A stretch of 64,000 nt of DNA, from the NCBI GenBank assembly GCA_027923505.1, contig BROI01000005.1, positions 930,001-994,000 on the forward strand, in the 5' to 3' direction. The notes under the pieces are model-generated. The model did no database searches. It was not told the DNA's origin and worked only from the letters and a program-made list of their open reading frames with translations. The position numbers were made by a program, and so were the translations under genes. This DNA is from Mayamaea pseudoterrestris (lineage: Eukaryota; Bacillariophyta; Bacillariophyceae; Sellaphorales; Sellaphoraceae). Positions 63,586 to 64,000 of the stretch are shown one piece after another (position 1 is the first letter of the stretch; the number at the start of each line of letters is the position of its first letter).

Positions 63586-64000
63586 ATGGAACGCGATTGC
63601 AACATCGTACCGGTATCAACATTCATTTTCAGTGCCGCTTTCTCACTGTCATTTTTATTGGCGCGCCAACTGCGGTATCTTGCGGCGGATGGTTTTTCTT
63701 TGATACTACGAATTCGAGAACAATTGACACGTCAACGGCTTTTCAATGACGCTCAAAGGAGTCTCAAGGCTTCGCCAACCAATCTCGTTGAGCGTCAAAA
63801 AACAGTTTCGCCGCCATCACCATGGCGGAGCATCGTCTTTAACTATATTTAACAACCATTACCTCGGTTTTTAGAGCGTAAGTAGAGCAATTAGAGCAAG
63901 ACGAATCCATCTGTGCTATTTGTTTTGACGCGGCGCATCAGGAATGCTCCCGATCAGTGCGTCATGATTCGTCGTCGCAGCATGCAGCTTGACGCCTCCG
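63586..64000 (+). CDS. 5' part of a probable RING-finger protein, cut by window end
   Basis: A plus-strand frame at 63586-63852 has a hydrophobic segment (VSTFIFSAAFSLSFLLARQL) and a basic helix (ILRIREQLTRQRLFNDAQRS). After a probable intron ending near 63890, an exon reads EQLEQDESICAICFDAAHQE, which is the start of a RING finger (CxxC...C), and then meets a GTGCGT donor near 63958. The remaining zinc ligands would lie beyond the window. A membrane-anchored E3 ubiquitin ligase is plausible. The splice sites are uncertain. Confidence 0.4.

Noticed and set aside
1-64000. tRNA, rRNA, snRNA or CRISPR
   Set aside because: Scanning by eye for B-box-like GGTTCGAAYCC, conserved rRNA words and regularly spaced repeats gave nothing convincing; a covariance-model scan would be decisive.

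Overview
The window looks like nuclear DNA from a photosynthetic stramenopile (ochrophyte), most likely a diatom or close relative. The evidence is a fucoxanthin-type light-harvesting protein gene, an acyl carrier protein with a heterokont bipartite plastid-targeting leader (signal peptide ending in an AFTTPAF-like motif), a plastid DUF3727-type protein, GT-AG introns mostly of 75-145 bp, heat shock factor genes, and one full-length Ty1/copia element. This assignment is inferred from gene content; no rRNA or organelle marker is present to fix the species. I saw no tRNA, rRNA, CRISPR array or bacterial-type operon.

Layout, left to right. 0.3-8.2 kb: a GOST seven-transmembrane protein, ribosomal protein L10a, and a large nuclear protein with NUMOD1-like repeats, a PDZ-like domain, a PHD finger and a C-terminal Tudor/chromo-like segment. 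8.4-14.0 kb: a cytochrome b561-type membrane protein and a 1182-residue low-complexity/coiled-coil protein. 14.0-17.2 kb: a gene-poor stretch. 17.2-23.0 kb: a run of plastid genes (DUF3727-type, EamA transporter, ACP, an unknown protein with a plastid-type leader, LHC). 23.2-28.9 kb: PNO1, a protein with repeated PPG modules, an INO80C/Ies6-type YL1-C protein, and Beclin-1/ATG6. 29.07-35.95 kb: the copia element, inserted between ATG6 and RAD51D. 36.0-43.4 kb: RAD51D-like recombinase, OCRL-type inositol 5-phosphatase, an LRR-like protein and the cohesin acetyltransferase ECO1. 44.2-47.8 kb: a heat shock factor, a broken HSF fragment and a bHLH factor. 48.8-53.7 kb: a small membrane protein, eEF1B-beta, an SLC35B-type transporter and pyroglutamyl peptidase. 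53.8-61.6 kb: a PUB-domain protein, a gene-poor stretch, a TMTC-type O-mannosyltransferase, an HTATSF1/CUS2 splicing factor and ATG10. 61.6-64 kb: mostly non-coding, then a hidden three-exon small membrane protein and the start of a probable RING-finger gene cut by the window edge.

The genes are mostly housekeeping: translation and ribosome assembly (RPL10A, PNO1, eEF1B), splicing (HTATSF1), cohesion and repair (ECO1, RAD51D), chromatin (INO80C, PHD protein), autophagy (ATG6, ATG10), secretory or phosphoinositide functions (GOST, OCRL-type, SLC35B, TMTC) and plastid functions. Many lie in divergent pairs with short shared upstream regions. The most unusual signals are a helically phased array of four ACGTCA boxes in the first divergent promoter, about 15-fold over-representation of the palindrome TACCGGTA, a 12-nt microexon in the LHC gene, several introns that are stop-free multiples of three, and the NUMOD1-like/PDZ/PHD architecture.
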